The notes below the pieces were generated by a model. It did no database searches. It saw only the letters and a list, made by a program, of their open reading frames with translations, and was not told the origin of the DNA. Positions 21,701 through 32,217 of a stretch of DNA of 64,000 bases are shown piece after piece. A program made the position numbers and the translations under genes. Every line of letters starts with the position of its first letter. The stretch's first letter is position 1. The stretch comes from Phaeosaccion multiseriatum (lineage: Eukaryota > Ochrophyta, other classes): positions 1,240,001-1,304,000 of the forward strand of contig OZ218952.1 of assembly GCA_965112735.1 (NCBI GenBank), in the 5' to 3' direction.

Positions 21701-23865
21701 CCCTCCCTCCCTCCCTCCCTCCCAGCCTCCCTCCCCGCCTCCCTCCCTCCCTCCCTCCCTCTCTCCCTCCCTCCCTCCCTCCCTCTCTCCCTCCCTCCCT
21801 CCCTCCCTCCCTCCCTCCCTCCCTCCCTCACTCACTCACTCACTCCTTCCCTCCCTCCCTCCCTTCCTTCCGTCCCTCCCTTCCTCCCTCCCTCCCTCCC
21901 TCCCTCCCTGCCTGCCTGCCTGCCTGCCTCCCTGCCCCCCACCCTCCCTGCCTCCCTGCCTCCCTGCCTCCCTCCCTCCCTCCCTCCCTCCCTCCCTCCC
22001 TCCCTCCCTCCCTCCCTCCCTCCCTCCCTCCCTCCCTCCCTCCCTCCCTCCCTCCCTCCCTCCCTCCCTCCCTCCCTCCCTCCCTGCCCCCTGCTGCCTC
22101 CCTGACTCCGTGCCTCCCTGCCTCCCTCTCTCCCTCCCTCCCTCCCTCCCTCCATCCCTCTCTCCCTCCCTCCCTCCCTCCCTCCCTCCTTCCCTCCCTC
22201 CCTCCCTGCCTCCCTGCCTGCTGCCTCCCTGACTCCGTGCCTCCCTGCCTCCCTCTCTCCCTCCCTCCCTCCCTCCCTCCATCCCTCTCTCCCTCCCTCC
22301 CTCCCTCCCTCCCTCCCTCCCTCCCTCCCTCCCTCCCTCCCTCCCTCCCTCACTTCTTCCCTCCCTCCCTCCCTCCCTTCCTCCCTCCCTCCCTCCCTCC
22401 TTCCCTGCCTGCCTCCCTCCCTCCTCCCTCCCTCCCTCCCTCCTTCCCTGCCTGCCTCCCTCCCTCCCTCCCTCCCTCCCTCCCTCCCTCCCTCCCTCCC
22501 TCCCTCCCTCCCTCCCTCCCTCCCTCCCTCCCTCCCTGCCTGCCTCCCACCCTCCCTGCCTCCTTCCCTCCTCCCTCCCTCCCTTCCTCCCTCCCTCCCT
22601 CCCTCCCTCCCTCCCTCCCTCCCTCCCTCCCTCTCTCCCTCCCTCCCTCCCTCCCTCCCTCCCTCCCTCCCTCCCTCCCTCCCTCCCTCCCTCCCTCCCC
22701 TCCCTCCCTCCCTCCCTCCCTCCCTCCCTCCCTCCCTCCCTCCCTCCCTCCCTCCCTCCCTCCCTCTCTCCCTCCCTCCCTCCCTCTCTCCCTCCCTCCC
22801 TCCCTCCCTCCCTCCCTGTCTTCCTCCCTCCCTTACTCCCTCCCTCCCTTACTCCTTCCCTCCCTCCCTCCCTTCCTTCCTTCCCTTCCTTCCTCCCTCC
22901 CTCCCTCCCTCCCTCCCTCCCTCCCTCCCCCCCTCCCTCCCTCCTTCCCTCCCTCCCTCCCTTCCTTCCTTCCCTCCCTTCCTCCCTCCCTCCCTCCCTC
23001 CCTCCCTCCCCCCCTCCCTCCCTCCCTCCCTCCCTCCCTCCCTCCCTGCCTGCCTCCCTGCCTCCCGCCCGCCCTCCCTCCCTGCCTGCCTGCCTCCCTC
23101 CCTCCCTCCCTGCCTCCCTGCCTGCCTCCCTGCCTCCCTCCCTCCCTGCCTCCCTGCCTCCCTCCCTCCCTGCCTCCCTCCCTCCCTCCTTCCCTGCCTC
23201 CCTCCCGACCTCCCTCCCTCCCTCCCTCCCTCCCTCCCTCCCTCCCTCCCTCCCTCCCTCCCTCCCTCCCTCCCTCCCTCCCTCCCTCCCTCCCTCCCTC
23301 CCTCCCTCCCTCCCTCCCTCCCTCCCTCCCTCCCTCCCTCCCTCCCTCCCTCCCTCCCTCCCTCCCTCCCTCCCTCCCTCCCTCCCTCCCTCCCTCCCTC
23401 CCTTCCTCTCTCCTTCCTCCCTCCCTCCCTGCCTTCCTGCCTCCCTCATTTGTTCCCTCCCTCCCTCACTTACTCCTTCCCTCCCTCCCTCCCTTCCTTC
23501 CCTCCCTCCCTTCCTCCCTCCCTCCTCCCTCCCTCCCTCCCGCCCTCCCTCCCTTCCTCCCTTCCTTCCTCCCTCCCTCCCTCCCTGCCTCCCTCCCTGC
23601 CTCCCTCCCTGCCTCCCTCCCTCCCTGCCTGCCTGCCTGCCTCCCTGCCTCCCAGCCACCCTCCCTGCCTCCCTGGCTGCCTCCCTCCCTCCCTGCCTGC
23701 CTTCCTGCCTCCCTCCCTCCCTCCCTCCCTCCCTCCCTCCCTCCCTCCCTGCCTCCCTCCCTCCCTCCCTCCCTCCCTGCCTGCCTGCCTGCCTCCCTGC
23801 CTCCCAGCCACCCTCCCTCCCTCCCTCCCTCCCTCCCTCCCTCCCTCCCTGCCTTCGGCTCCAGG
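18789..23865 (+). repeat. (CCCT)n tetranucleotide array, ~5.1 kb
   Basis: Nearly pure CCCT/AGGG repeats are interspersed with CCTG, CCCA and CCTT variants and with anchor copies at 19566-19620 and 21236-21291. Blocks such as 19622-20440 and 21293-21860 share the same order of variants, so there is a higher-order unit of roughly 1.6 kb. Long open frames on both strands are a by-product of the 4-base period (Pro-Ser-Leu or Gly-Arg-Glu repeats) and are not genes. The minus strand has runs of GGG every fourth base and could form G-quadruplexes. Confidence 0.95.
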
Positions 23866-24105
23866 CGAGGCTTATCGGGCCCCCGATAAAGCAGAAGCCT
23901 GCGGCGGCCTGCTGCCGAAAGTAAGAAGCCTGCGGCTGGCCTGCGGCCAGAAGCCTGCAGAAAGTAGCGAAAAGCCTGCCAAGTCCCCCATTTTTCTCCC
24001 AGCCTGCGAAGCCTGAAGCCTGACCACTGGCCTACGGCCAGAAGCCCGAAGCCTGGAGGGGGCTACGGCCCAGCCAGAAGCCTAGCTACTAAAGCCCGAG
24101 AAACC
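23866..24105 (+). repeat. Right copy of the direct repeat flanking the (CCCT)n array
   Basis: It matches 18440-18735 in the same orientation: ggctcc, ttatcgggcccccgataa, gcagaagcc and gcagaaagtagcgaaaagcc appear in the same order. Internally it contains many agaagcctg-type subrepeats. Confidence 0.7.
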
Positions 24106-24111
24106 TCGGGC

Positions 24112-25950
24112 CACACCGATAAAATTAGTTGGAAAGCGTCGCACATTTTTCAAAATCTGCCGCGGGCGGGCGGAAAAAACCGTCGGGGCAAAAATAAACC
24201 GTAGACGGCCCTGTACACCCCCCAATGAGTGTCCCTCTTGCAGTATGAGTGTGTGTAGGCCTCTATTATGCTTACATTAGTCCAAATTAGGTCCAAACAG
24301 CCCATAGCAAAGCGCCTAAATCACCTTCTGACCGGCGGAGAAGGTGCCCTCCTTAACTTCCCCCTTTGCCTTTCCCTTCTGCTCTCTGACCCGCCCATTC
24401 ACACTCAACCCCGTCATCTTGGTCCCCTGGACGTCTCTGTACCAGCCCGGCATGCCTTCGGTCCTGGAGCCCACCCAGAGCCGCCCCCTCCTTCCTCTAA
24501 ATCGAGAACGCGATGATACATTGCGGCGCGCGAGACAGCCAAAAATACCTTTCTTCTTACCACGCCAAGCGCGAGGCGGCTTGGAGAAGACTCTTCTCGC
24601 CTTGATCTCCGTCTAAGACTGGCTTCAGCTCCTGTGCACCTCTGGCTGCTGCTGCTACCATGTCGGGACCGACCGAATCAAGCAAGGCGAAGAGTTGGCA
24701 AAACTTTTGGTGGGGCGGTATCGCGGCCATGCGCTGGTGTAATCCCCTCAACACCCTGTAGGATAAGAGGGAACGAGCGGAGCATCGTCAGCATCACAGA
24801 AGAGCACCATGACTCTGGTGGGATCAAACACTAAAGGACATACTTACCTTCATTGTCATGCAGCAGCGCCCCGTCCCAGGCACATTAAAAAAGCTGCGCG
24901 GTGAAACTTTTCGCATGGTGAATCGAATGACTTTGAAGCTATACAAAGCTTGGAGCTTACACAGATCCAAATCAGTGTCCACACAAGTCCACCTTCCCAG
25001 GCTCTGTGCCATCCCATCTTGGGATATATGTACTTCTGCCAACTCCTTCAGCACGCAGGCCGCTGCTTCCACCGTTGCCACTTCCTTTTGCTCCTGCTCT
25101 GGAATGTCGCGGCCGGTAGATGGGTAACATTGTGGAGTACTGAGCACTGGGGACTCCATCGTAGCCACGCTCAAACGGCCACATTTTCTGGTCAAGTGTT
25201 CAGGGGAAAATGGTTAATAGCGGCATCCAAAGAGGAGATCCCGTCGTACAACATCCTCTCGTCTTCAACAAGTATAACAAGGTACATGGTGTTGCAACTC
25301 TGTTACGATATAAGGCATCCCATTATGCCTTCAGTATTATCCAAACGTTCGGAATAAATATATTACTGAAGGCATATTGGGATGCCTATATCGTAACAAA
25401 AGGTGCGCTCGGTGAGTCCTATACCTTCACACCGGAGGATTGGTGCTACCGAAACGTTCGACCCCTAATACTGTCCCATACCAGTCTCCTGCTGCTTTCT
25501 TTTCGGGGGGGGGGGGGGAATAAAATTAATGACGGTTTCATCGTTGGCATAATATTACTCATGGGTTTGGCGGGGCGCGGGGTGATATCACAAGAGGAGA
25601 CCGGCTCATGTACCAGTACCAGTAGCGGCATGGCGACGATAAGACGTGTTAGCGTTGTGAAAGCGACCAGAATGCATTGTTTGGGTTTGCCCTGTAGCGA
25701 TAAACTGAGCTGCTAAGCCCCTCTTAATAAAGGTTCCCAAATTGAAATTCGAATTGATTACTCGTGAACCCTGTTTTCAGAGTCGGGGAGGTGTGCTTTC
25801 TTCTCTGCTCACACTGTACACGACCTAAGGCCCTCTCTCAGCCCACTCAGAGGCCTTTCTACGGTTTTTTCGCCTTCTACGGTTTATCGGCGGCCAAAAA
25901 ATTTCCGCCGCGGGCGGCGACGCTTTCCAACTAATTTTATCGGTGTGGCG
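24112..25950. mobile_element. ~1.84 kb element with ~100 bp terminal inverted repeats
   Basis: The left end (24112-24215) and the right end (about 25850-25950) are inverted copies. Both read accgataaaattagttggaa then agcgtcgc, a ccgcgggcgg block and taaaccgtag going inward. The interior is less GC-rich than its surroundings and has no recognisable transposase. The frame 25210-25716 (168 codons) shows no family similarity. This looks like a non-autonomous DNA element or MITE-like unit inserted within satellite DNA, since CCCT repeats lie on both sides. Confidence 0.65.
25301..25404. repeat. Long hairpin (inverted repeat, ~40 bp arms)
   Basis: The left arm reads gttacgatataaggcatccc and continues attatgccttcagtatta. 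The right arm is its near-perfect complement, ending gggatgcctatatcgtaac. The loop is about 20 bp. The AT-rich palindrome stands out from the GC-rich surroundings and may be a tiny nested MITE or a cruciform-forming site. Confidence 0.8.
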
Positions 25951-25964
25951 ACGCCTGGAGCCGA

Positions 25965-26238
25965 CTGCCTGCCTGCCTGCCTCCCTGCCTCCCAGCCACC
26001 CTCCCTGCCTCCCTGCCTCCCTCCCTCCCTCCCTGCCTGCCTCCCTCCCTCCCTCCCTCCCTCCCTCCCTCCCACCCTCCCTGCCTCCCTGCCTCCCTCC
26101 CTCCCTCCCTCCCTTCGACCCTGGACAAGATTACGGTGTGCGTCCCGGCCGTAATCAGTAATCAGCCCTCCCCCTCTCCCTCCCTCCCTCCATCCCTCCC
26201 TCCCTCCCTCCCTCCTTGCCTTCGACCCTGGACAAGAT
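25965..26238 (+). repeat. Short satellite block with two anchor copies
   Basis: CCCT/CCTG repeats continue on the far side of the 1.84 kb element. A complete anchor copy lies at 26115-26169 and a truncated one at 26221-26238 (ttcgaccctggacaagatgg). Confidence 0.85.
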
Positions 26239-26286
26239 GGTCGGGAGCGGCTGTAGGCCGCTCGGCCTAAGATCTTAGGGAGAAGG

Positions 26287-26318
<32 letters not shown>

Positions 26319-26332
26319 AAAAAAGAAAAAAA
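26287..26332 (-). terminator. Oligo(T) tract downstream of the tRNA (Pol III terminator)
   Basis: On the minus strand, T runs of 7, 8 and then 22 bases follow the tRNA 3' end within 25-70 bp. This is the usual RNA polymerase III stop signal. Confidence 0.6.
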
Positions 26333-26355
26333 GGCAAAAGGGGATTTGAACCTGA

Positions 26356-26426
26356 GTGTCGACCCGGGATCGAGCCGGGGACTAATCGAGCTGCAATCGA
26401 TCACTCTGCCACTGAGTTACCGACAC
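26356..26426 (-). tRNA. tRNA-Cys (anticodon GCA)
   Basis: The 71 nt minus-strand sequence folds as a full cloverleaf. It has a 7 bp acceptor stem (GTGTCGG with TCGACAC, one G-T pair), a 4 bp D stem (ACTC/GAGT), a 5 bp anticodon stem (ATCGA/TCGAT) with loop TTGCAGC, and a 5 bp T stem (CCCGG/CCGGG). The anticodon GCA reads Cys UGC. The base after the acceptor stem is T, which agrees with the U73 discriminator of tRNA-Cys. Oddities are the T loop CTCGATC, with C in place of T54, and a second B-box-like ggttcaaatcc just downstream. No intron is seen. A tRNA-derived repeat or tRNA pseudogene is the main alternative. Confidence 0.75.
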
Positions 26427-26511
26427 ACGTGATGAGATAACATTGAAAATTATGGGTGTTTGAAGTTAGAACTAGAGTTTTTCATGTCGAGTTTTGAAGC
26501 CATGAGTACCA

Positions 26512-26755
26512 CCCTATGTGTGGAGTCGCCAACACACACACACACACAAGAAAGGACAACCAACAGATCGGGGATCGTACGTGCTTCGATCTGCGACTGA
26601 TCATGCATACAAACGGAGCGTCCCCCACATGTCGACGATGACCCGGATTCCAACACGTGTACCACCTTTGAGACTCCACAGCGATGAGCCACCCTAGCTA
26701 TATGTATGGAGTCGCCAACACACACACAGGGGATCGCACGTGCTTCGATGTAATT
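26512..26755 (+). repeat. Pair of diverged direct repeats
   Basis: The string tgtggagtcgccaacacaca followed by a CA tract, ggggatcg, acgtgcttcgat occurs at 26518-26592 and again, shorter (atggagtcgcc), at 26706-26750. The stretch between and around them (26430-27150) has no recognisable gene. Confidence 0.7.
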
Positions 26756-27149
26756 ACCAACTCTCCTTGTCTCCATCCACCACCTGCGACTAATGATGCA
26801 GCAGTTGGAGACACAGAGGGGGGGCGAGGGGGGCGAGGAGGCCTCTCTGTGCCTGAGTGTGCAGTTTGGACACACTGGACTGTTTGGAGAGTTCACAGGC
26901 TGGCTCGCTCTCGCTCTCTCCCTCGCGGACTCGCTCACAGCAGGAGGAGAGAGGGGAGGAGAAGGGTTGCTTAAGGTGTGTCAGCTGCGTCAGTCACATA
27001 TGGCATCGTCGTTCCCGTACTGGCTGTATCACCAGCGTGTGTGATGCAAAAGCCTAGAGAGCCGCCTTGACACAAGCAGTGCTTTGCTTTGTTTTGCTTC
27101 GCCTCACTTTGCTTCGCTCGATGCATGCATGCTCTGGCCCTAGCAACAA

Positions 27150-28332
27150 CGCGTCGACAACTGCTTCTCCATCCCCTGCCGTCCGTCCCCTGCCGTCCAT
27201 CCCCTCCTCCATCCACTGCCCTCCATCCCCTGCCGTCCCTCCCCTCCATCCCCTCCATCCACTGCCGTCCATCCATCCCCTCCATCCACTGCCCTCCATC
27301 CATCCCCTCCATCCACTGCCGTCCATCCCCCTCCATCCACTGCCGTCCATCCACTGCCGTCCATCCCCTCCATCCACTGCCGTCCATCCCCTCCGCCATC
27401 CACTGCCGTCCACCCCCCTCCATCCACTGCCATCCATCCCCTCCATCCACTGCCGTCCATCCCCTCCTCCATCCACTGCCGTCCATCCCCTGCCGTCCAT
27501 CCCCTCCATCCCCTCCATCCCCTCCATCCACTGCCGTCCATCCCCCTCCATCCACTGCCGTCCATCCCCTGCCATCCATCCCCTCCATCCCTCCATCCAC
27601 TGCCATCCATCCCCTCCGCCTACTGCCATCCATCCCCTCCATCCACTGCCATCCATCCCCTTCGCCCACTGCCGTCCATCCACTGCCGTCCATCCCCTCC
27701 ATCCCCTCCATCCACTGCCATCCATCCCCTCCGCCATCCACTGCCATCCATCCCCTCCAACCCCTGCCGTCCACCCCCCTCCATCCACTGCCGTCCATCC
27801 ACTGCCGTCCATCCCCTCCATCCACTGCCATCCATCCCCTCCTCCATCCACTGCCATCCATCCACTGCCGTCCATCCACTGCCCTCCATCCCCTCCATCC
27901 ACTGCCATCCATCCCCTCCATCCACTGCCGTCCATCCCCTCCATCCACTGCCATCCATCCCCTCCGCCATCCACTGCCGTCCACCCCCCTCCATCCACTG
28001 CCGTCCATCACCCTCCATCCACTGCCGTCCATCCCCCTCCATGCACTGCCGTCCATCCCCTCCGCCCACTGCCATCCATCCCCTCAATCCACTGCCGTCC
28101 ATCCCCTCCGCCATCCACTGCCGTCCATCCCCTCCATCCCCTGCCATCCATCCGCCCACTGCCCTCTGCCGTCCATCCCCTCCATCTCCTGCCATCCATC
28201 CGCCCACTGCCCTCTGCCGTCCATCCCCTCCGCCATCCACTGCCGTCCATCCCCTCCGCCCACTGCCCACTGCCGTCCATCCCCTCCGCCATCCACTGCC
28301 GTCCATCCCCTCCGCCATCCACTGCCATCCAG
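27150..28332 (+). repeat. ~23 bp minisatellite, ~1.2 kb
   Basis: About fifty units of the type ccatccactgccgtccatcc plus cct, with frequent partial units and a/g variation in gccatc/gccgtc. All frames are open on both strands because stop codons are absent from the unit, giving long spurious ORFs (HPLPSIP on plus, DGSGWRG on minus). There is no sign of a real gene. Confidence 0.95.
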
Positions 28333-28685
28333 CCTCTTTTTGCTACTCCTCCCTCAGCTTCCCGCCTGGCTGGCTGCTTCGCAGTGGCTGGAGCACGATT
28401 CCATCGCTCCACGTACTTGGCTGAGGGACGTGTGGGTGGTGGAATCAGGTAGGCTTCCAACCTTTCCACACGGGGGCTCCCAAGCACGCTTGCTGGGGGT
28501 CGAGTTTTGAAGCAATCCCAAAAAGACTAGCTACATGCGATTTTCAGAGGGTGCACCTTACTGAGCCACACACCTTGATTATAGTGTTCGTGTTAGTCGC
28601 TTTTTGTTTTCTTTCTTGCAAGCTCGAAGCATTAGAGGCGCGCCGCCGTCAAAACCCTCTCAAGTCTTTTTCCGTCAGCTAAGAC
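28333..28685. other. Spacer between minisatellite and the minus-strand gene
   Basis: No gene is seen. The 3' end of the minus-strand gene lies at its right edge. Confidence 0.4.
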
Positions 28686-31308
28686 TCAACTCCTGCGCCG
28701 TCTCGGGCAGGCCCTGACGTCCGCCAGCCGCTTTAGGGCGTCCTTGCAGGCCGTGTACTTTGCCACCGCCGCTGCCTCGTTGGCACGCACCATGGCTCCC
28801 GGGTCCGACTCGAGCCCCACCAGCTGCGGGAAGAAAAGCTCCTGCACGAGCTTGCCTCCGGCGACGAATAGTCTGCTCGAAAGAGAGAGAGTCGTGACCC
28901 CGACCGCCATGGCTAAACTCCCCATCGCCACCGTTAGGGGTGCGTTGCCGCGATGCGCTCGTTGCAGCTGCCACCACCCCCCCGCGGCTTTCATGACGGA
29001 CCTGCACGCCGTATTCCCCTTCTTCAGTCCCTTCAACTCGGTGCCGGACAACGTCCGGCCGGGCGTGTGCACGACGGTGCGGACCACCGCCGTGTACGCC
29101 TCCTCCACACTGGACGTGCGCCTGCCGCTGTCAAAGGGGAAGGCGTCACGGTACAGCCCTAGGGCCCTCACACCCTCCGGTGCGAGGACAAACATGAATG
29201 TCTGAATCAGCAATTCCGCGCTGGCCGCTGGGTGAGGGGGAGGGGGGGTAGGTAGTGCAGGGGTGACAGGGGTGAAGAAAGCGGAGCATTGCAGAGCACC
29301 GCACTCCAACCATGACTCACCCGTCTTGGCCAGGTTGCCTTCCAGCTCGCCCGCCCACGTGGTGTACAACTTGGAGTTGCTCAGCGCGAGGACCTTTGCC
29401 TTCATCTCCGGCGACACGTCAGGGTCCGCCTCCATCGCATCAGCCACAACACTTCTGCGGGTGTGGTGCAAGCAAGAGCAGCAGGAATTGATGAGCATGT
29501 AGCTAACGGGAGAAGCATAGCGACAGGTCCTCACTTGATTGCCGCGTACTGAGTCGTCGTAAAGTGTGCCATGGCGGCAAGGCGGGGCACCTGCACCTCG
29601 GAGACGCACTGCGCAATGCCGGTCATGACCAGGACAAGAAAGCGGGTGTTGAGCTCGAGGAACCTGTCAAGCGGGTGCTCTCCCCGTGGCAATTCGCTTT
29701 GGAGCGCCCAATCATGGAGCTCCGGGTCCGGCTGGCCCACCCGTGTATTGTTGACATTTTGCATCTGGCAGTCTTCAACAATGCACTTGCGGTCATGCAA
29801 GAGGAGGGCTTCTCTTGCTGCTGCCGCTGTCCCGGGGGGGCTGTCCGCTTCGGCAGGGTAGGCGTCGTTGGAGCTTTCGTCAGGTCGCCCAAGGAGCGCA
29901 AAAGCGAGCTCCTTTGCCGCAGTCTGACCCTTCTTGGCCACGTCCCTACACGGTATACGTGCATCGTGCCACGTATACATCCTGCAGGCCAGGCGGGGAA
30001 GGCGGGTTAATGGTGATGCGACCCAAAACCCAAAGCCTTCCTTTTGAGATGCCCACCTACCTGCCCAACAACTTGTCGTGGCGCTTCCCGTGGTCACACT
30101 CTTGACGGGTCAGCATGCCCATGGCGGAGGGGAGCACCATCGCCCACAGGACGATGAATCGGCCATCATACCCGTCCGCCTGTTGGAGCAGTAGCTCCCT
30201 CTGGTCCCTCCCACACACCCTCACACACCGAGACGCCATCCTCCCTGCTCTATTGAGCTCCTCGACCATCATGCCGCCATGCTCGACTATGCAAAAGCTG
30301 CCACCGCCGTAAGACTCCAAGGCATGTGTGAGCCCCTGTCTGTGTATTTTGGAGGGGGCAGCGGTCAATGGACATGACGGACCCCGTACACCACCATGTC
30401 GCTTGTAGCTACGCACTCACTTCAGGGTCATGTCGTTTCCGAACGTCTCCGTCTGTCTCTTGTCCACTTGCTTGCGGTAGCGCCGAGCTGCAGGGTAGGA
30501 CTGCGCGTGTGCCTCCACGAATACCAAGGCATTCCGGACGTGGTTGGCAAGGAAAGTGCTCTTGCCGCCGCCTATAGGCGCAGCCATGAGAACCACACTC
30601 GTGGGCACAAACGTTTCCGTGTCGCCACACACATGCCCGTTTCCATTCTGTGCAAGGGACGACATGGGTGAGGCAGTAGGCAAAGCGACTTACTCGCTCG
30701 GGGGGGGGGCTACCCAACGCACCTCCCATCGAATCCCCCGTGCACGCCACTGTGGGCTCGGAGTGTTGGGGGCAGGGGGGGCTCTCCTTTTCCCGCCATC
30801 GCGGTCATGGGCGGTGGCGGAGCTGCTGCTGCTGGCGGAGCTGCTGCTGCTGGCGGAGCTGCTGCTGCTGTCCTTCTTCTTCTTCTTGTTCACATGCTTG
30901 CTCTCCTCCTCCCGCGGACCCACCAAGTCGCCCACGTTGGTGGCTAGCACGCCCGTGGAAAGGGTGAGCAGGCACTGCATCATCATCTCGGGCTGGGACC
31001 CATAGCCGGACTTGAGACCAGAACACGACAGAAACTTGGTGCAGGCCCTCATGCCGATGATAGCCTTGGCTCGCTGTGACCCGGGCTTGCACTTCGCCAG
31101 GCCGTTACTGGTACAACAAGACAAGACGAGGAGCAGGACGAGTCATGGGAATCAGAAGAAAGAAACTCGCGGGGACTTCAGAAGAAACGACTCACGTCAT
31201 TGCGCCCAGAGGCTTGTCCTGGCCTCCAAACTCCATGCAAGATGCGGTTGTTTTTGCGCTGTACCAGCAGGCAACCGGCTTGTCCAAGTTTGGCAGTGGG
31301 TCTGCCAT
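28686..31308 (-). CDS. Unidentified P-loop protein (708 aa), distant DUF3987-like NTPase candidate
   Basis: Seven minus-strand exons splice in frame with GT-AG sites: 31308-31196, 31107-30723, 30647-30421, 30339-30061, 29981-29535, 29454-29321 and 29227-28686, for 708 residues. The start ATG at 31308 (MADPLPNLDK) is the first in frame after a plausible acceptor, so a further upstream exon is possible. Near residues 189-197 lies APIGGGKST, a P-loop lacking only the first Gly of the Walker A consensus. A hydrophobic strand ending in Glu (FCIVEHGG) about 80 residues later could be the Walker B site. A Ser/Lys/Ala-rich linker (CAG/GCT repeats near 30830) precedes the P-loop. The layout recalls DUF3987/primase-helicase-like NTPases found in mobile DNA, but similarity is too weak to name a function. 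No frameshift is seen, so the gene looks intact. Confidence 0.6.
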
Positions 31309-31639
31309 CCTCCCTGCGCAGCCCAGGGGTGAGTGGGGCAGGCAGCGATGTGGCGATGCCTGCGATTGCGGTGTTGCGGTGGTGCAGTGAAGCGGTGGGA
31401 AAGGGAAGGAGAGAAGCAAGGGAGGAACGAGAGGAAGGCAAAATCTCGGCGGTACTATCCAACACAGAATCCCATCTCTTCTCCCTTGTGGAAGGTATAT
31501 CCGGCGGCCTTTTTCCTGCGTGTGCGTTGCCGTGGTGCTGGAGCTGGAGAGATCTTCATCATAATTTATAATTTAGGTGCGTAGGGGGGGGGTCTGTACG
31601 CAATGCGTCCAGACCCGGGTCTGGACGGAGCAAAAAGAG

Positions 31640-32133
31640 GTTCACGTGTTGGACATACGCAGAATCACAGGACCACCAGCACCCGCGTCGCGTCGTTGCA
31701 GAAGCGGGTATCATCGGTGACACATCATCACGTGCTGCTATTTTTGCTGCTGCTGTAGCTGCTGCTCCTGCTGCTGCTTTTCCTACAGTTCCTCCTGCGA
31801 AGAAAGAGAGAGGGCGAGGACGTCCCCGAGGGAGCAAGGACACTTCCGCCAAAATTCTAGCAAAGAAGGCTGCTGGGCCAGTAAAGAGAGGGCGAGGAAG
31901 CAAGAGCGCGAAGGGAAGTGTAAAGCCAGGCCCTGTACGCCAGGAAACGGTGGACAGAAATCGGGGTAATTGGGCCAAGATGGGATTTGTAGTTCCAGAC
32001 AGCTTTGAGGAGGGAAAGGTCACAGTTCTGGGCTCTCCACGAAGACGTCTTCTCCGCCCCTCCCACGCGCCCAAGCAGCTGCTGCTTGCGCCAAGGAAGC
32101 ATCAGCAAGAGGGACACCGGCAGATAGCTCAGT
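31640..32133 (+). pseudogene. AT-hook protein fragment
   Basis: A frame without its own ATG is open from about 31640 to the tag at 32131. It encodes an Ala-rich stretch, then PPAKKERGRGRPRGSKDTSA with the AT-hook core RGRPRG, a second KRGRGSKS basic motif, and NRGNWAKMGFVVPDSFEEGK. AT-hooks bind the minor groove of AT-rich DNA and are common in transposon and chromatin proteins. It ends just before the duplicated segment at 32.2 kb. No flanking exons could be joined with confidence, so it is treated as a remnant. Confidence 0.45.
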
Positions 32134-32217
32134 AGGAGAGGGAACAGCTGCGGCTGGCGCCAAGGGAGGGCAGGCGTCTGCAGGAGAGGCATCGCGTCAC
32201 GCAGCTCGTCATGCAGG

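Noticed and set aside
18758-23889. Very long ORFs (up to 780 codons) of Pro-Ser-Leu on plus and Gly-Arg-Glu on minus
   Set aside because: They are a by-product of the stop-free CCCT/AGGG period; no start context, splice pattern or non-repetitive sequence supports a gene.
25210-25716. 168-codon plus ORF as a gene inside the 1.84 kb element
   Set aside because: It spans the hairpin and a G run, has no family similarity, and shows no splice or codon-use support.
26287-26308. Poly(A) tail of a retrotransposed sequence
   Set aside because: On the tRNA strand it is a T run just downstream of a Pol III gene, so a terminator is the simpler reading; no target-site duplication was seen.
27150-28332. 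Possible CRISPR array
   Set aside because: Units are contiguous with no unique spacers, and the window is eukaryotic.
26971-28510. Overlapping 300-470 codon ORFs rich in HPLPSIP or DGSGWRG
   Set aside because: All frames are open across a ~23 bp minisatellite on both strands; this reflects unit composition, not coding.
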